Origin: Maratus speciosus | Lineage: Eukaryota > Arthropoda > Arachnida > Araneae > Salticidae | Assembly (NCBI GenBank): GCA_963932465.1 | Contig: OZ010800.1 | Location: forward strand, 30,196,852 to 30,260,851 | DNA: 64,000 nucleotides | Direction of reading: 5' to 3' | Shown: in pieces, positions 34,004-45,454 of the stretch | Layout: each line of letters opens with the position of its first letter | Numbering within the stretch: the stretch's first letter is position 1 | Program-made: the position numbers and the translations under genes | The notes under the pieces: generated by a model | Database searches by the model: none | What the model was told of the DNA's origin: nothing | What the model saw: only the letters and a program-made list of their open reading frames with translations

Positions 34004-34199
34004 GGTACTTTATTTCGGTTAGCCGGGCGCCAATGTTATAGATACATATATAAGTCTATATACATGTTCATATAAATATATATACTACATATATATGTAT
34101 ATAGGTGATATAGACAATATATGTATATACATATTTGTGTGTGTATACATATATATGTATGTATATATAACACTGGCGCCCGGCTAAACTAAAACTACC
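34004..34199. mobile_element. Microsatellite-cored miniature element, copy 2, with empty site
   Basis: Ends GGTACTTTATTTCGGTTAGC and the complement of GGCTAAACTAAAACTACC. The core is a long TATA/ATGT simple repeat. Flanked by exact TAATATTT on both sides (33996-34003, 34200-34207). The paralogue at about 10168-10190 has the site with a single TAATATTT (as its complement), so the 8-bp duplication is demonstrated directly. Confidence 0.93.
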
Positions 34200-34352
34200 T
34201 AATATTTTTACGAGTGGTGCACCAAGTACTCCTGTGAGTACCAAGTAATTGTGTGCAAGAAAAAAGCACTTACGTGCACATGATGTGAGCTTAGGGGTAA
34301 TACTCCTATGTGTGCATGTGTTTATAAATACACATAAACATTCATCATGAAC

Positions 34353-35001
34353 CAGGGTTGCAAAAAAGCCGGCTAAAATTTAAAAAAGCCACGCCGGATG
34401 CTTTTATTGGTTTTAAACGGCTTTTTTTTAGCCAAAATTTGCCTTTTTTGGCCATAATCGGCTTTACAATGAAGCATTGTAATTATAAAATATATTTTAA
34501 AGTGTTTTTAATTAAGAGGACAATAGTTACTTAGTTACATGTTTTATTACTTAATTAATTTTAAGAGCTATTAGTATACAAGTCTTATTTTAATTCTAAT
34601 AAACATTTAAAATTATACATAGTCATATAATAAAAACGTAATTTCTCACTGTTAAAAAAAACATTATGAATAGCATATGCATGAATATGCTTAACAACAA
34701 GCTTTTCGAAAATTTATTTAGAGAAATTTTATTTATTTATTTATTTTCTTGTTTAAATGCTCTATTTTTTATACACTTATGTACCTAACTCTCCTCAAAT
34801 ATTATATCCTTTCTAATTTTTCTTTTAACATTTATAAGTTAACTCTCCATATGGACACATAAGAATGTTTCCATTTTGATGTGCTACATTTTGTCATTGT
34901 TTAATTAAATATGATCTTTAAAATGTGTAGTATATGTGGAGCTATACAATGTAATATAAAATTTCAAAACACCAGTTTGGAGTCTAACTTAATATTCTTT
35001 T

Positions 35002-35041
<40 letters not shown>

Positions 35042-35310
35042 TTTCAGACATAATGCCTTCACAGTTGCCTTCTAGCAGTTAAGGACTTAGTTATTTGACA
35101 AAATTTAATAGAAATTTATAATTTTCTAAGTAGAAAATATTTATAATTGTATTATAAATTAATTGACCCAAATTTAAAACAAATTAGCTGTAAACAACCT
35201 TTTAAAAATAAAAACTGGCTTTTTTCAATAAAAGCCGGCTTTTTTTAAGTGGTTAAAACCAAAAAAAGCCAGCCGCCTTTTTTTGGCCTGGCTAAAAGAG
35301 GGCAACCTTG
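34353..35310. mobile_element. 958-bp hAT-like element
   Basis: Ends CAGGGTTGC and GCAACCTTG, with arms continuing AAAAAAGCCGGCTAAAA at the left and its relatives at the right. Flanked by exact TCATGAAC on both sides (34345-34352, 35311-35318). The 8-bp duplication and CAGGGTTGC ends fit the hAT superfamily. There is no transposase coding sequence. A (TA)n tract lies at 35005-35035. Confidence 0.9.
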
Positions 35311-35399
35311 TCATGAACATATAATATTTTTTTTTAATTAACTTCAATTCAAAGTTTAATTTAGTGTATACCTTTTGAAGATAATTTTTGTAAATTTCC

Positions 35400-37290
35400 A
35401 TACCCTATAAAAAAAATCACAATTTTTCCAAAGCCAATCGATAAAATTCCAATTTTTCCGCACCCAATTGACAAAATTCGCTATTTTTTCAAACCCGACT
35501 GACAGAATTTACTATTTTTCTACACCCGATAAAACACAAAATTCCCTTTTTTCTGTGCCTGATCGACGAAGTTCGCTATTTTTCCGTGAATCAACGAAAT
35601 TTGTGATTATTCCACTCCTAATCGAAAATATTCATAATTTTCTACACCCGTTCAAAAAAATTTCCTTTTTTTCAAGCGCCTGATCAACATAGTTCACTAT
35701 TTTTCCGTGAATCAACGAAATTTGAGATTTTTCCGCACATTATCGACAAAATCGCACTTTTTCTATGCCCGATCAAACAAATTCGCGATTTTTCTACGCC
35801 AGATTGACAAATTTCGCTATCTTTTCATACCCGACCAGTGAAATTTGCTATTTTTTCACACCTTATTGACAAAATTCACTATTTTTCGACACCCAATCAA
35901 CAAAATTCCCTTTTTTTCACACCTGATCAACAAAACTCTCCTTTTTCCCCACACCTGATCGACGAAGTTTGCTATTTTTTCGTGATTCAATGAAATTTTG
36001 AGATTTTTTCCATTCCGAATCGACAAAATTCACGATTTTCTACACACTTTCAACAAAATTCCCTTTTTTTTCCACACCCGTTCAACAAAATTCCCCTTTT
36101 CTGCCGCGCCTGATCGACGAAGTTCGCTATTTTTCCGTGAGTCAAGGGAATTTGAGATTTTTCCGCACATTATCGACAAAATTCACGCTTTTTCTATGCC
36201 TGATCAAACAAATTTGCAATTTTTCTACGCCGTATTGACAAGTTTTGCAATCTTTTCATACCCGACCAGCGAAATTCGCTATTTTTTCATACCCAATTGA
36301 CAAAATTCACTATTTTTCGACACCCAATCCACAAAATTCCCTTTTTTACACACATGATCAACAAAATTCCCCCTTTTTCCCGCGCCTGATTGAAGAAGTT
36401 TGCTATTTTTTCGTGAATCAACGAAATTTGAGATTTTACTGTACATTATCGACAAAATTCACACTTTTTCCATGCCCGATCAAACAAATTCGTAATTTTT
36501 CCACGCCAGATTGACAAATTTCGCTATCTTTTCATACCCGACCAGTGAAATTCGCCATTTTTTCACACCTTATTGACAAAATTCACTATTTTTCGACACC
36601 CAATCCACAAAATTCCCTTTTTTACACACATGATCAACAAAACTCTCCATTTTCCCCGCACCTGATCGACGAAGTTTGCTATTTTTTCGTGATTCAATGA
36701 AATTTTGACATTTTTTCCATTCCTAATCGACAAAATTCACGATTTTCTACACCCTTTCAACAAAATTCCCTTTTTTTCCCCACCCGTTCAACAATATTCC
36801 CCTTTTCTGCCGCGCCTGATCGACGAAGTTCGCTATTTTTCCGTGACTCAACGAAATTTGAGATTTTTCCGCACATTATCGACAAAATTCACACTTTTTC
36901 TATGCCCGATCAAACAAATTCGCAATTTTTCTACGCCGGATTGACAAGTTTCACAATCTTTTCATACCCGACCAGTGAAATTCGCTATTTTTTCACACCC
37001 AATTGACAGAATTCGCTATTTTTGGACACCTGCTTAACAAAATTTCCTTTTTTTCTGCACCTGATCGACGAAGTTTGCTATTTTTCCAAGAATCAACGAA
37101 ATTTGAGATTTTACCACTCCTAATCGACAAAATTCACGATGTTCTACACCCGTTCAACAAAATTCACTTTTTTCCCACATCCGTTCAACAAAATTCCCCC
37201 TTTTTTCCCGCGCCTGATCGACAAAGTTCACTATTTTTCCATTAATCAAAGAAATTTGAGATTTTTCCGCACATTATCAACAACCATTAC
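35400..37290. repeat. Degenerate minisatellite, inverted relative of the 1-4620 array
   Basis: Monomers of about 30-33 bp such as CTATTTTTCCGTGAATCAAC, GACGAAGTTCGCTATTTTTC and ACACCCGTTCAACAAAATTC are the reverse complement of those at 4380-4560 (for example GAAAAATAGCGAACTTCGTC). A larger ~680-bp block repeats twice: 35990-36540 resembles 36690-36990. All 60-100-codon open frames here are repeat artefacts. Confidence 0.88.
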
Positions 37291-37659
37291 AAGAGAAAAC
37301 ATGGCACGTTGTTGCAGATCTGCAACAAACAAAAGTTTACGCTTATTTTATACATATTATAAATTTCTTAGCTCGAAAATGGTCTTTAAATAAAGAATTT
37401 AATCTTACCTTTGTAAACAATATACTTGTCTGCAGACTTTTTTAACTCCATTATTTCAAAGCTTAATTCAGCAAAAATCACATTTAGCTGATCAAGCGAT
37501 AAATGAAACTTTGGCGTGAAAAAAAAAAATAAATATTCGCCATCTGTTGCGGATTTAATGACATAATTATACTACTAGCAGTGTAGTAGAATAACAACAA
37601 TAAAAAAAATCGTGTTTTCATGTTTACTGTCAAAATATCATTGACTTTTTGGGTATGTT

Positions 37660-39077
37660 GCAGATCTGCAACACGGTGATACAAAGGTTTAATTTCTTTA
37701 GGCAAGTAGGTACCTATTTTAGTTATCAACACAGTTTTGGGGGGAACTATCTGACCTTCTATCTTCCTAGTAAATCGATGAGTTTCCAAGCTATATATTC
37801 CAACATCTTGCAGGTCTGCCGTTATTTCTTCACACGATACATCTGTGGGGATGCCATGCAGCAGGAACCACGTGGTAATGCTTTCTTGTTGGAGAACAGG
37901 TGATACCGGTATTTCTTCCAATTCTTGGATGTCTAAGATTTGTTGCGCTGTTTCTAGAGAGCTTGTCGTTGCTAAGAGTTTCCCTCGCCGGGTTAGTTTC
38001 AACTCATTAATTAGGTCATGACTGAATAATTTCTTGAATTCCGTTCTTTAGACGACGCGGGTGTATGCTTGGGAGAGCCCCATTTGCTTCCAAAAAGATT
38101 ATAGGGTACTTTTCAGTTAGCAGGGCGCCAGTGTTATGTACACATAAATATATGTATATACACATGTATGTATACATATATTATATATATACACATGTAT
38201 GTATATACATATATTGTATATATACACATATATCCACATATATGTATATCTATACATATGTATATATACATGTATACATAATACTAGCATCCGTCTAACC
38301 GAAAAGTACCGATTTTAATTTCCTCGTACATATCCCTCTGCAGCACTTGTATTCAGGACCTGTTCACAAATTGGCCCATGAAGCCCATGCTTACCCACTG
38401 AGATACGAAAGGGCCCCCAATTTTACTTTTCAAAACTAATTATTAGAAAAAAGAAACTCAATCAGGATAAAAAATGCATTTTTTTTCTTTTGAAATTGTT
38501 TTGTTCTTACTATGTGGCAATTTGTAAATCACAAAAGATATTTTGAAGTTCAAATATCCTCAACTGTAGTTCCATATTTGTCATTTACAAAAGAAATTGG
38601 TTATTTACGATTAAAAATATAATAAAATACTTTTTCATAGTATGTATATATAGGTAGTTAGTTTTAGTTTAATATTAAGTGTTATTTACTCTAAACTTTG
38701 ATGGTAAAATTTCAAATTATTTAAGCATACGAAAAAGGGATTTAGTAAATAAAAAAGCAATTTGTAGAGTAATAGGGGGCCCTGTGTGACGTCGGGCTTC
38801 CTCTACTTCCAAGTGTTAAGCGGGCCCTGCTTGTATTATTTCCTTTGGTGAGATATCCAAATAATAAACGTTAAAGTTTTCCTGAACTGAAGATACGCCG
38901 TTTGCTACGGTGTCATCCTCCATCTTGCTGTCGTTCATTTCTCCATTATTCTCAGTGAGGGCATTTGGAATCCATTGCATTTTCTTCACTTTCATTTTTA
39001 GAAGATATCAATCCCTTTTTCCTAGTATTAGACTTTATCCTTTTTGAAGTCCAAAGTTTCGATCCAGTTGAGCTCAT
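37660..39077 (-). pseudogene. LINE ORF1-like (gag) relic
   Basis: The start is MSSTGSKLWTSKRIKSNTRK, with ATG at 39075-39077. The frame changes near 38960, after which it reads ENFNVYYLDISPKEI to about 38860. Beyond the miniature element at 38105-38310 it resumes (HDLINELKLTRRGKL, then SITTWFLLHGIPTDVSCEEI and PPKTVLITKIGTYLPKEIKP) and fades at about 37665 near PLYHRV. The GKL and LPKEI-P blocks resemble the RRM-like segment before the zinc knuckles in ORF1 of non-LTR retrotransposons (jockey/CR1-like). No Cys knuckles or reverse transcriptase follow. The segment 38340-38850 has no identifiable coding and may be another insertion. Confidence 0.5.
38105..38310. mobile_element. Microsatellite-cored miniature element, copy 3
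   Basis: Ends GGTACTTTTCAGTTAGCAGG and GTCTAACCGAAAAGTACC. The core is a (TATG/TATA) simple repeat. Flanked by gattatag (38097-38104) and gattttaa (38311-38318), six of eight identical. It interrupts the LINE ORF1 relic. Confidence 0.88.
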
Positions 39078-39109
39078 ATTCTAAGCAACAGATATTTTAG
39101 GTAGATTTC

Positions 39110-39400
39110 GTAAGAAATACTACCTATTGCAGTCGTTACCATGGTGCGACTTTTGAAAAAAGTCGCAATTATGCACGGATCGTCTTCAAACTCGCCAACA
39201 ACTTTGAGATGACTATTATCTCGGCGGGGATTGAAATGGGTAAAATCGGACCAAGGGAATGGAAATAGGGAGGGTTTAAAAATTTGAATACCATCTTAAC
39301 ATGATTCCGATAAAATCAGCTCTTACACAACAATAACAGAAAAAATAAATATTTTTCGTTATTCCAGTTACCAACAATTAAAAAAAAAGCAATAAAATTC
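39110..39400. repeat. Hairpin-headed repeat (CTACCTATTGCAGTCGTT)
   Basis: A short hairpin AGGTAGATTTC ... GAAATACTACCT leads into ATTGCAGTCGTTACCATGG. The same head, AGGTAGCTTT ... AAAGCTACCTATTGCAGCCG, starts the element at 55927. The body is short here, with no long tandem array. Confidence 0.5.
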
Positions 39401-40100
39401 TCACCACAACAATTGCTTTTCTTTTGCGAGAATTTCGCGTGAAAAATTAAATAAAATAAATAGTTTGACGAATTGAAAACAAATTGAATATTACGTCATA
39501 AGTTTCCTAGAGCAAGATTTCCGCATGAAAACTCAAAATGAAATAAATAGTTTGACGAATTAAAAAAAAACAAAACAAAATATTGCGTCATATTGGAAAT
39601 AAAATGGACCTCAGCAGGTGAATATGTAACGTCATGTGAGTTTGAAGAAACGTATTAAAACATGACAAAAACCCGACTATGGAAATATTAACTTATTTAT
39701 CACTTTGAGGTTCTCTGAATTTGCTTTAGCTATTTTTAAAACCTATTCCATATGCATGCGTGTGTTTATTCGTGTATATTAGAATTTTCACAAAATGTTT
39801 AGCTCCCTAGAGCTCATTCTTAGTGGAGGAACTGGGTTTATCACTAATCTTGATTTAAATTTTGTTGGTTAATTTAGTACTTAACTTCGAAATCTACCTC
39901 CGCCTGTAGGTCCGAGCCGGCAGGGATTTTTTTATATATTCTAGTAAAAGTTTTACTCTTATTTCTTATAAATTTCGCTAATAATAACGCCCGCCACACC
40001 GGCCAAGCAGCTCGATGTGTGGCTCGATGCATGTAAACACAAGGAAAGGAGTGTTGAGTTGAATTGCAGCTACACATGCGAAAATAAAAATCAAGGCCGT
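39401..40100. other. Non-coding stretch with no assigned function
   Basis: A small duplication (AATAGTTTGACGAATTGAAA near 39460 and 39545) is visible. The 60-67-codon open frames at 39874-40199 overlap a more GC-rich patch and have no recognisable domain. Confidence 0.4.
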
Positions 40101-40105
40101 GATCG

Positions 40106-40232
40106 AGTTAGATTTTCGCTGTTAGCGAAACGAGATCCACTAATCAGAAGCCTGTATTTTTGCGACCTTTTCATTGTTTGCAAATATGCAGGCTTCTGAT
40201 TGGTCAATCTCGTTTGGCTAATATCGAAAAAT
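40106..40232. repeat. ~58-bp-arm inverted repeat
   Basis: AAACGAGAT...AATCAGAAGCCTG...TTTTTGC at the left returns inverted as GCAAATATGCAGGCTTCTGATTGG...ATCTCGTTT around a short loop (cattg). It could be a MITE-like foldback. No target duplication was identified. Confidence 0.75.
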
Positions 40233-40399
40233 GTATCTGGATCTCTGCCCAAATGTTTAAATAGAAATTTGAAATAAATTAATAAGAAATAAACGTTTTT
40301 CATTTGATTTTTGAAAGCAGAAGTAATTTTCATAATAACTGGAATTTATGCTTGATCGATGATAAGGGATGCATTTAGTAATCATCAAAAAGAAGAGAG

Positions 40400-41350
40400 T
40401 TTGTGTGAGTGTGTGTGTGTGTAGGGGTGGGGGGAGTCCACTGCCCTTCCCTCGATTTTAAAATTTTACTAGCTAAAATTTTTTTTGATAATTTTGAAAA
40501 CTTCATAAAATTTATTCTTTTCGAAGAATTTAAAATAAAAGAGGAAGTAAGGAATTTTCTGATAGGGCATGGGAGGGCCATTGCTCCTCCCTGCATTTTA
40601 AAATTTGATTAATTAAAATTTATTTTTTTCCTATTTTGAAATACAGAGTCAAATTTATTATTTACGTGTAACTTAAAATAAAGATAAACTAAGAATTTTC
40701 CTTTGGGGGAAGGGGGCTTAGGAGGGCCATTTCCCCTCCCTCGATTTAAAAATTTAACTAACTAAATTTTATTTTTCTCCGATTTTGAAAAAAAAAATAT
40801 TCTTTCAAGTAACTTAAAATAAAAGTGGAACTGTGGATTTTCTGTTAAGGAGGGGTGGGGGTGGGTGGGGGAGAGGTCCATTTTGCCCCTCCCTGGATTT
40901 TGAAACTTATTTAATTAAAATGTCTTTTTCACAAATTTTGAAATGCACAGAAAAATTATTTATTTCGAGTACATTAAAGAGGAACTAAGAACTTTTACTT
41001 GGGTAGAAGGGGTCATATGAGAGCTATTGCCCCTCCCTCGAATTTGATTTAATCTAAATTATTTCTAAATTTTATTTTCAATGATTTTGAAAAACACAGA
41101 AAAATTTTCTCTTTTCGAGTAACTTAACATAAAAGAGTAATTAAATATTTTTCTGTAAAGTTAGAGGGTTTAGGTGAACCATTACCCGTACCGCAGTTTT
41201 AAAATTTAATTAATTAAAATTCTTTTTTGCTTATTTTGAAAAATATAGTAAAATTTATTTTTTTCAAGCGACTTAAAGTAAAGGGGAAACTCAGGAAATT
41301 TGTGTTAAAGAAAGAGGGGGGGGGGGAGCCCCATTGCCTCTTCCTGGATT
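40400..41350. repeat. Tandem array of ~148-bp units
   Basis: Seven units, each with a G-rich run, then CCATTGCCCCTCCCTCGATT or a variant (near 40436, 40577, 40725, 40876, 41023, 41174, 41328), then ATTAATTAAAATT and TCGAGTAACTTAAAATAAAA. Divergence between units is moderate. Confidence 0.88.
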
Positions 41351-41499
41351 TTGAAATTTAAATAATTAAAATTTGTTTTTTTCTTATTTTGAAAGAGAAT
41401 TTTCGTTTTTTTTCGGGGGGGGGGGGGGTAAATATACTATTTAAAATAAAAGTACTAATATTTACATCCATAAAAAATATATAATTTTTGGAAAATTGG

Positions 41500-41755
41500 A
41501 AACTACAGTTTTTTTTTTTTTTTTTTTGCATAAAAATGCACACTTTTCGCGAACACGGAATATTAATTTATTTTATGCAAAAAATGTTCACAGTTTTTGA
41601 CAACATAGGATATGCACTTTTTTGTATGTATAAAAAATACAGACAGTTTGCACAAAAGGTGCATACTTTTCGAAGTGTTCAAAAATAGTCACTATTTATG
41701 CACAAATTGTGTACAATCTATACCATTTTGCAAAAAAAGGGCAAACATTTTATAG
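41500..41755. repeat. Right subterminal TGCACA-rich region of the 9.76-kb element
   Basis: TGCATAAAAATGCACAC, ATGCACTTTTTTG, GCACAAAAGGTGCATAC and TATGCACAAATTGTGTAC follow each other in both orientations up to the terminus. It parallels the GTGCAC array of the left arm with lower regularity. Confidence 0.65.
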
Positions 41756-41762
41756 CTGGGTA

Positions 41763-42571
41763 GTAGTCAGCATATTATTCCAAATTCAGCGTATTCACCT
41801 TTTGGGTATAAATTCTCAACGCTCAGGTTCATGGTTAATCGTGCGTTTAATATTTGTTCAGAGGATTTTTTGGACGAGGAGTTGAATTATATTTTCAATA
41901 TTGCTAAAGTAAATGATTACAATAGGGAGAAAATTAATTATTTGATTAAAAATTATAAGTGTAAAGGTCATTCACAGGTTAGTTGTACTTTGGTTGATAA
42001 GGCGTCCGAGAGGGGGGAGGTTAGTAGTTTTAAAAGGTTATCGTTTTCCATATATAAAGGGTAATTTTGAGAGACTTAAAAGTAAATTAATGAAGTTTAA
42101 GTTAGAATTAGTTGCTAAACCACCTCCTAAATTGAAACATCTTCTACACAGACCTTTTGATCCGGTTGCACAGGAAGATCTCGCGGGTGTGTATTAAATT
42201 CCATATGAGAATGAAGGGGGGGGGGGTATATTAATTATTATATTGGTATGACAGGTAGTAAGTTTGGGATAAGGAGGAGAGAGCATAAATCTGATATAAA
42301 ATTTGGTAGGGATAAGACTGCGTTATCAAGGCTGTTTTTAAAGAGGGGCGTTAATATTTGTTTCAGGGATAGTAGATTAGTGTTCGTTTCGAGTTTATAC
42401 CGCAAGTCAATCATCCGTGAATCTATTGAGATATATTCTAGGAGGGATACTGTGTGTAATGATTCTTTTCCCTTTGATATTCCAATTTTATGGTTGGGAT
42501 TCCTTAATAAATACTTAAAAAGTGAGTCTGGCAGAGGGAGCTGCGGTAGCGGAGGCTATTTGAGATCATAG
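41763..42571 (+). pseudogene. PLE copy B, 3' part: RT end and GIY-YIG endonuclease
   Basis: Continues exactly where 32000 stops (GATAT-TA | GTAGTCAGC). It reads ICSEDFLDEELNYIF without the frameshift seen in C and D. The frame then changes near 42010 (after VDKASERGEVS, to GYRFPYIKGNFERLK). LAGVY is followed by a stop just before the GIY-YIG core (TAA in place of GAA, 42196-42198). The run of G before YYIGMT is longer than in C, adding a frameshift. Downstream RRREH and LKSESGRGS blocks are present. Non-functional as read. Confidence 0.82.
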
Positions 42572-42655
42572 AGGGCGCAGTGTTTGCATTTTTATGTTTT
42601 TGGTTTTTAGAGTATTTTTTGGTACCCAGTGTCATTCATTTTCTATTGATTATGT

Positions 42656-42705
42656 GTATGTTATGAATACGGTTTTTACTATTAAACCGAAACATGTCAA
42701 CATAT
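42656..42705 (+). ncRNA. Hammerhead-like fold, copy B/C junction
   Basis: Same arrangement as at 30143-30192, with stem I GTATGTT/AACATAT, stem II GGTTT/AAACC, GAAA and ACATGTC all present. The CTGANGA core is again replaced by ATGAATA. Confidence 0.4.
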
Positions 42706-42821
42706 TTTGATTTTTATTTGTGACACCTATTTAAGTAAAATAAATGTATGTTTTTATTTATATGATATGAAAGGGTGAATTAAAATTTGTTTGAGTTTTT
42801 TACGAAAACTTACAACATTTT

Positions 42822-45320
42822 TTGACATTGATTTTATCGATACTGGATAATAAGATGAGTTTTTACACAATTTTTAATCGGTTTAAGAATTTGAGAATGA
42901 CGCTGGATCGTGAAATTTTAAATTTTAAATTTATAAAGGTTTGTAAGAAATTTAATGTTGTTCCGAACTTTTTATCAGTTAAAATAAAACGATTAAACAA
43001 TTATTTAATAGTATGAAAGAGGCTTTAGAAGCAAGATGTTTGACGCTATATATCAGGAAGAAATATGCTATTATTGATGATTTGAATATAAGAACATATG
43101 AAGCTTATATGAAGTTAGTTATTTATTGTGATCTTAAAAATGTTGAACTTGAAAGTAATGGTTTTTGGATTGAGAAGTTTGATTTGTTGAATAAGAAGTT
43201 GGAGAGATGGAGGGAAATTCATAACCAATTTAAAGTGGCAAAACTTAAGATGAAAGTAGAGAGGTTGATTTTGAAGTCGAAAATACCTCTTCGGGATCTT
43301 AGAAGTATGGAGAGTTTGGAAAAGGTAGAGATTGTTAATTTATCTAAGAAGGAGTTTAGTGAGAGGGAAATAGATGTTTTGAATAAAGGCCCGAAATTTA
43401 TGTTTGAACAGAAGCAATACGTTAAGAACTTAGTTATGGAAGCAGAATGTATAATTGATAAAGTGGATAATGAAAACAAGGAAGAGATTAGAAATATAAT
43501 ATTTACTGAATTAGATAAATACATGAAAAGACCTTTAAATCTTAATACATCTGATTTTGACATCATTAAGTGTCTGAGGAAGGATAGAGAAGTATTGTTC
43601 ATACAAACCGATAAGTCCAACAGGATTGCTGTTTTGGATCGAAATGAATATAAAGATAAAATGCAAAAAGCTATTAGTGAAATGGATTGTTCATTAATTG
43701 AAAAATCTCCTTTGAATAAAATCCACAAAAGTGTCAAAGAGATTATCGAAAAGGGCAGTTGGCCAGATAATGTTAAAGTTAGATTGTTTATTAATAAACA
43801 AGGGTGTGATTCCACGTATGATTGGTAGATTAAAATATCATAAGGAGGGGTATCCACTACGTCCCATCGTTACGAGGTGCCAAGCACCGACGTATTATTT
43901 GGAAAAAGCGTTCGTGCTCATTTTGAAGGAGTTATTGCCGCCATCAGATTATGTTGTGGACTCCACTGCAGGTTTTGTTGAAAGCATTAGGACACTTGAG
44001 AATCCTCATGACTGTTTATTAGCGAGTATGGATGTTAAATCACTTTTTCCATCAATAGACACTTTTCAAGTTTGTCGTGAGATTAATAAGAAAATTGACA
44101 ATGCAGAAATGTATAATGATAGCATAAAACATACTTTGAAAAATGGATTGCAGTTGATTGTACAAAGTAACTATTTTATTTTTGACGGTAAAATTTATAA
44201 GCAAAACATGGGTGCCCCTATGGGATCTCCTATATTGGGTTTGTTAGCAGAGTTTAAAATGAGACATTTTGAAGAGAAGATTTTTGTAGAGTTTGAGAAA
44301 GTTCCTAAATTTTGGAAGAGATATGTTGATGATGTGTTTTTAATTTGGGAGGGGGGGTTTGAGTCTTTTATTGATTTTGCTAATGAAGTTAACAAACTAG
44401 ATGAGAATATTCAGTTTACCTTTGGATTAGTAAATGATCGTGCTCTTTCATTTTTATACGTGTGCATTATGAGAGAGGGGTCTTTTTTAAAAAGAAAAGT
44501 TTATAGGAAGGATATTAGTAGTCAGCATATTATTCCAAATTCAGCGTATTCACCTTTTGGGTATAAATTCTCAACGTTCAGGTTCATGGTTAATCGTGCG
44601 TTTAATATTTGTTCAGAGGTTTTTTGGACGAGGAGTTGAATTATATTTTCAATATTTCTAAAGTAAATGGTTACAATAGGGAGAAAATTAATTATTTGAT
44701 TAAAAATTATAAGTGTAAAGGTCATTCACAGGTTAGTTGTACTTTGGTTGATAAGGCGTCCGAGAGGGGGGAGGTTAGTAGTTTTAAAAGGTTATCGTTT
44801 TCCATATATAAAGGGTAATTTTGAGAGACTTAAAAGTAAATTAATGAAGTTTAAGTTAGAATTAGTTGCTAAACCACCTCCTAAATTGAAACATCTTCTA
44901 CACAGACCTTTTGATCCGGTTGCACAGGAAGATCTCGCGGGTGTGTATGAAATTCCATATGAGAATGAAGGGGGGGATATTAATTATTATATTGGTATGA
45001 CAGGTAGGAAGTTTGGGATAAGGAGGAGAGAGCATGAATCTGATATAAAATTTGGTAGGGATAAGACTGCGTTATCAAGGCTGTTTTTAAAGAGGGGGTT
45101 TAATATTTGTTTCAGGGATAGTATATTAGTGTTCGTTTCGAGTTTATTCCGCAAGTCAATCATCCGTGAATCTATTGAGATATATTCTAGGAGGGATAGT
45201 GTGTGTAATGACTCTTTTTCCTTTGATATTCCAATTTTATGGTTGGAATTCATTAATAAATACTTAAAAAGTGAGTCTGGTAGAGGGAGCCGCGGTAGCG
45301 GAGGCTATTTGAGATCATAG
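42822..45320 (+). pseudogene. PLE copy C: RT plus GIY-YIG, most complete copy
   Basis: N-terminal block from 42822, with a frame change near 42985 (one A fewer than copy B in TTAAAAATAAAACG). A long frame runs 43013-43828. A one-base insertion near 43800 (AACAAGGGTG) shifts to the RT frame 43731-44639. RT landmarks are ASMDVKSLFPSID (~44026), NMGAPMGSPILG (~44208) and YVDD (44322-44333). A frame change at about 44620 (EVFWTRS, stop) is shared with copy D. The conserved frame change near 44765 follows. The endonuclease then reads intact to 45320: GVYEIP, YYIGMTGRKFGIRRREH, and RESIEIYSRRD with the metal-binding Glu. The Cys-Cys and His-His positions typical of PLE endonucleases are absent. Confidence 0.87.
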
Positions 45321-45404
45321 AGGGAGCAGTGTTTGCATTTTTATGTTTTTGGTTTTTAGAGTATTTTTTGGTACCTAGTGTCATTCATTTTCTATTGATT
45401 ATGT

Positions 45405-45454
45405 GTATGTTATGAATACGGCTTTTACTATTAAACCGAAACATGTCAACATAT
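45405..45454 (+). ncRNA. Hammerhead-like fold, copy C/D junction
   Basis: As in the other junctions, but stem II has one substitution (GGCTT against AAACC). Core ATGAATA is unchanged. Confidence 0.35.

Larger units (their letters stand above)
32003..41760. mobile_element. 9,758-bp element with CCCAGCTA ends inside PLE copy B
   Basis: Left end CCCAGCTAGAAAAAGTTTGC, right end (inverted) CCCAGCTATAAAATGTTTGC, flanked by TA at 32001-32002 and 41761-41762. PLE copies C and D give the empty site GATATTAGTAGTC, matching left GATAT plus one TA plus right GTAGTC. Both subterminal regions carry arrays of TGCACA/GTGCAC motifs. The inside holds other insertions and tandem repeats but no recognisable transposase for these ends. 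TA duplication is typical of the Tc1/mariner order, but the ends match no family I recognise. The arm is also present at 10050-11201. Confidence 0.85.

Noticed and set aside
35400..37290. CRISPR-like regularly spaced repeats
   Set aside because: Contiguous degenerate ~31-bp minisatellite monomers without distinct spacers, in a eukaryotic context.
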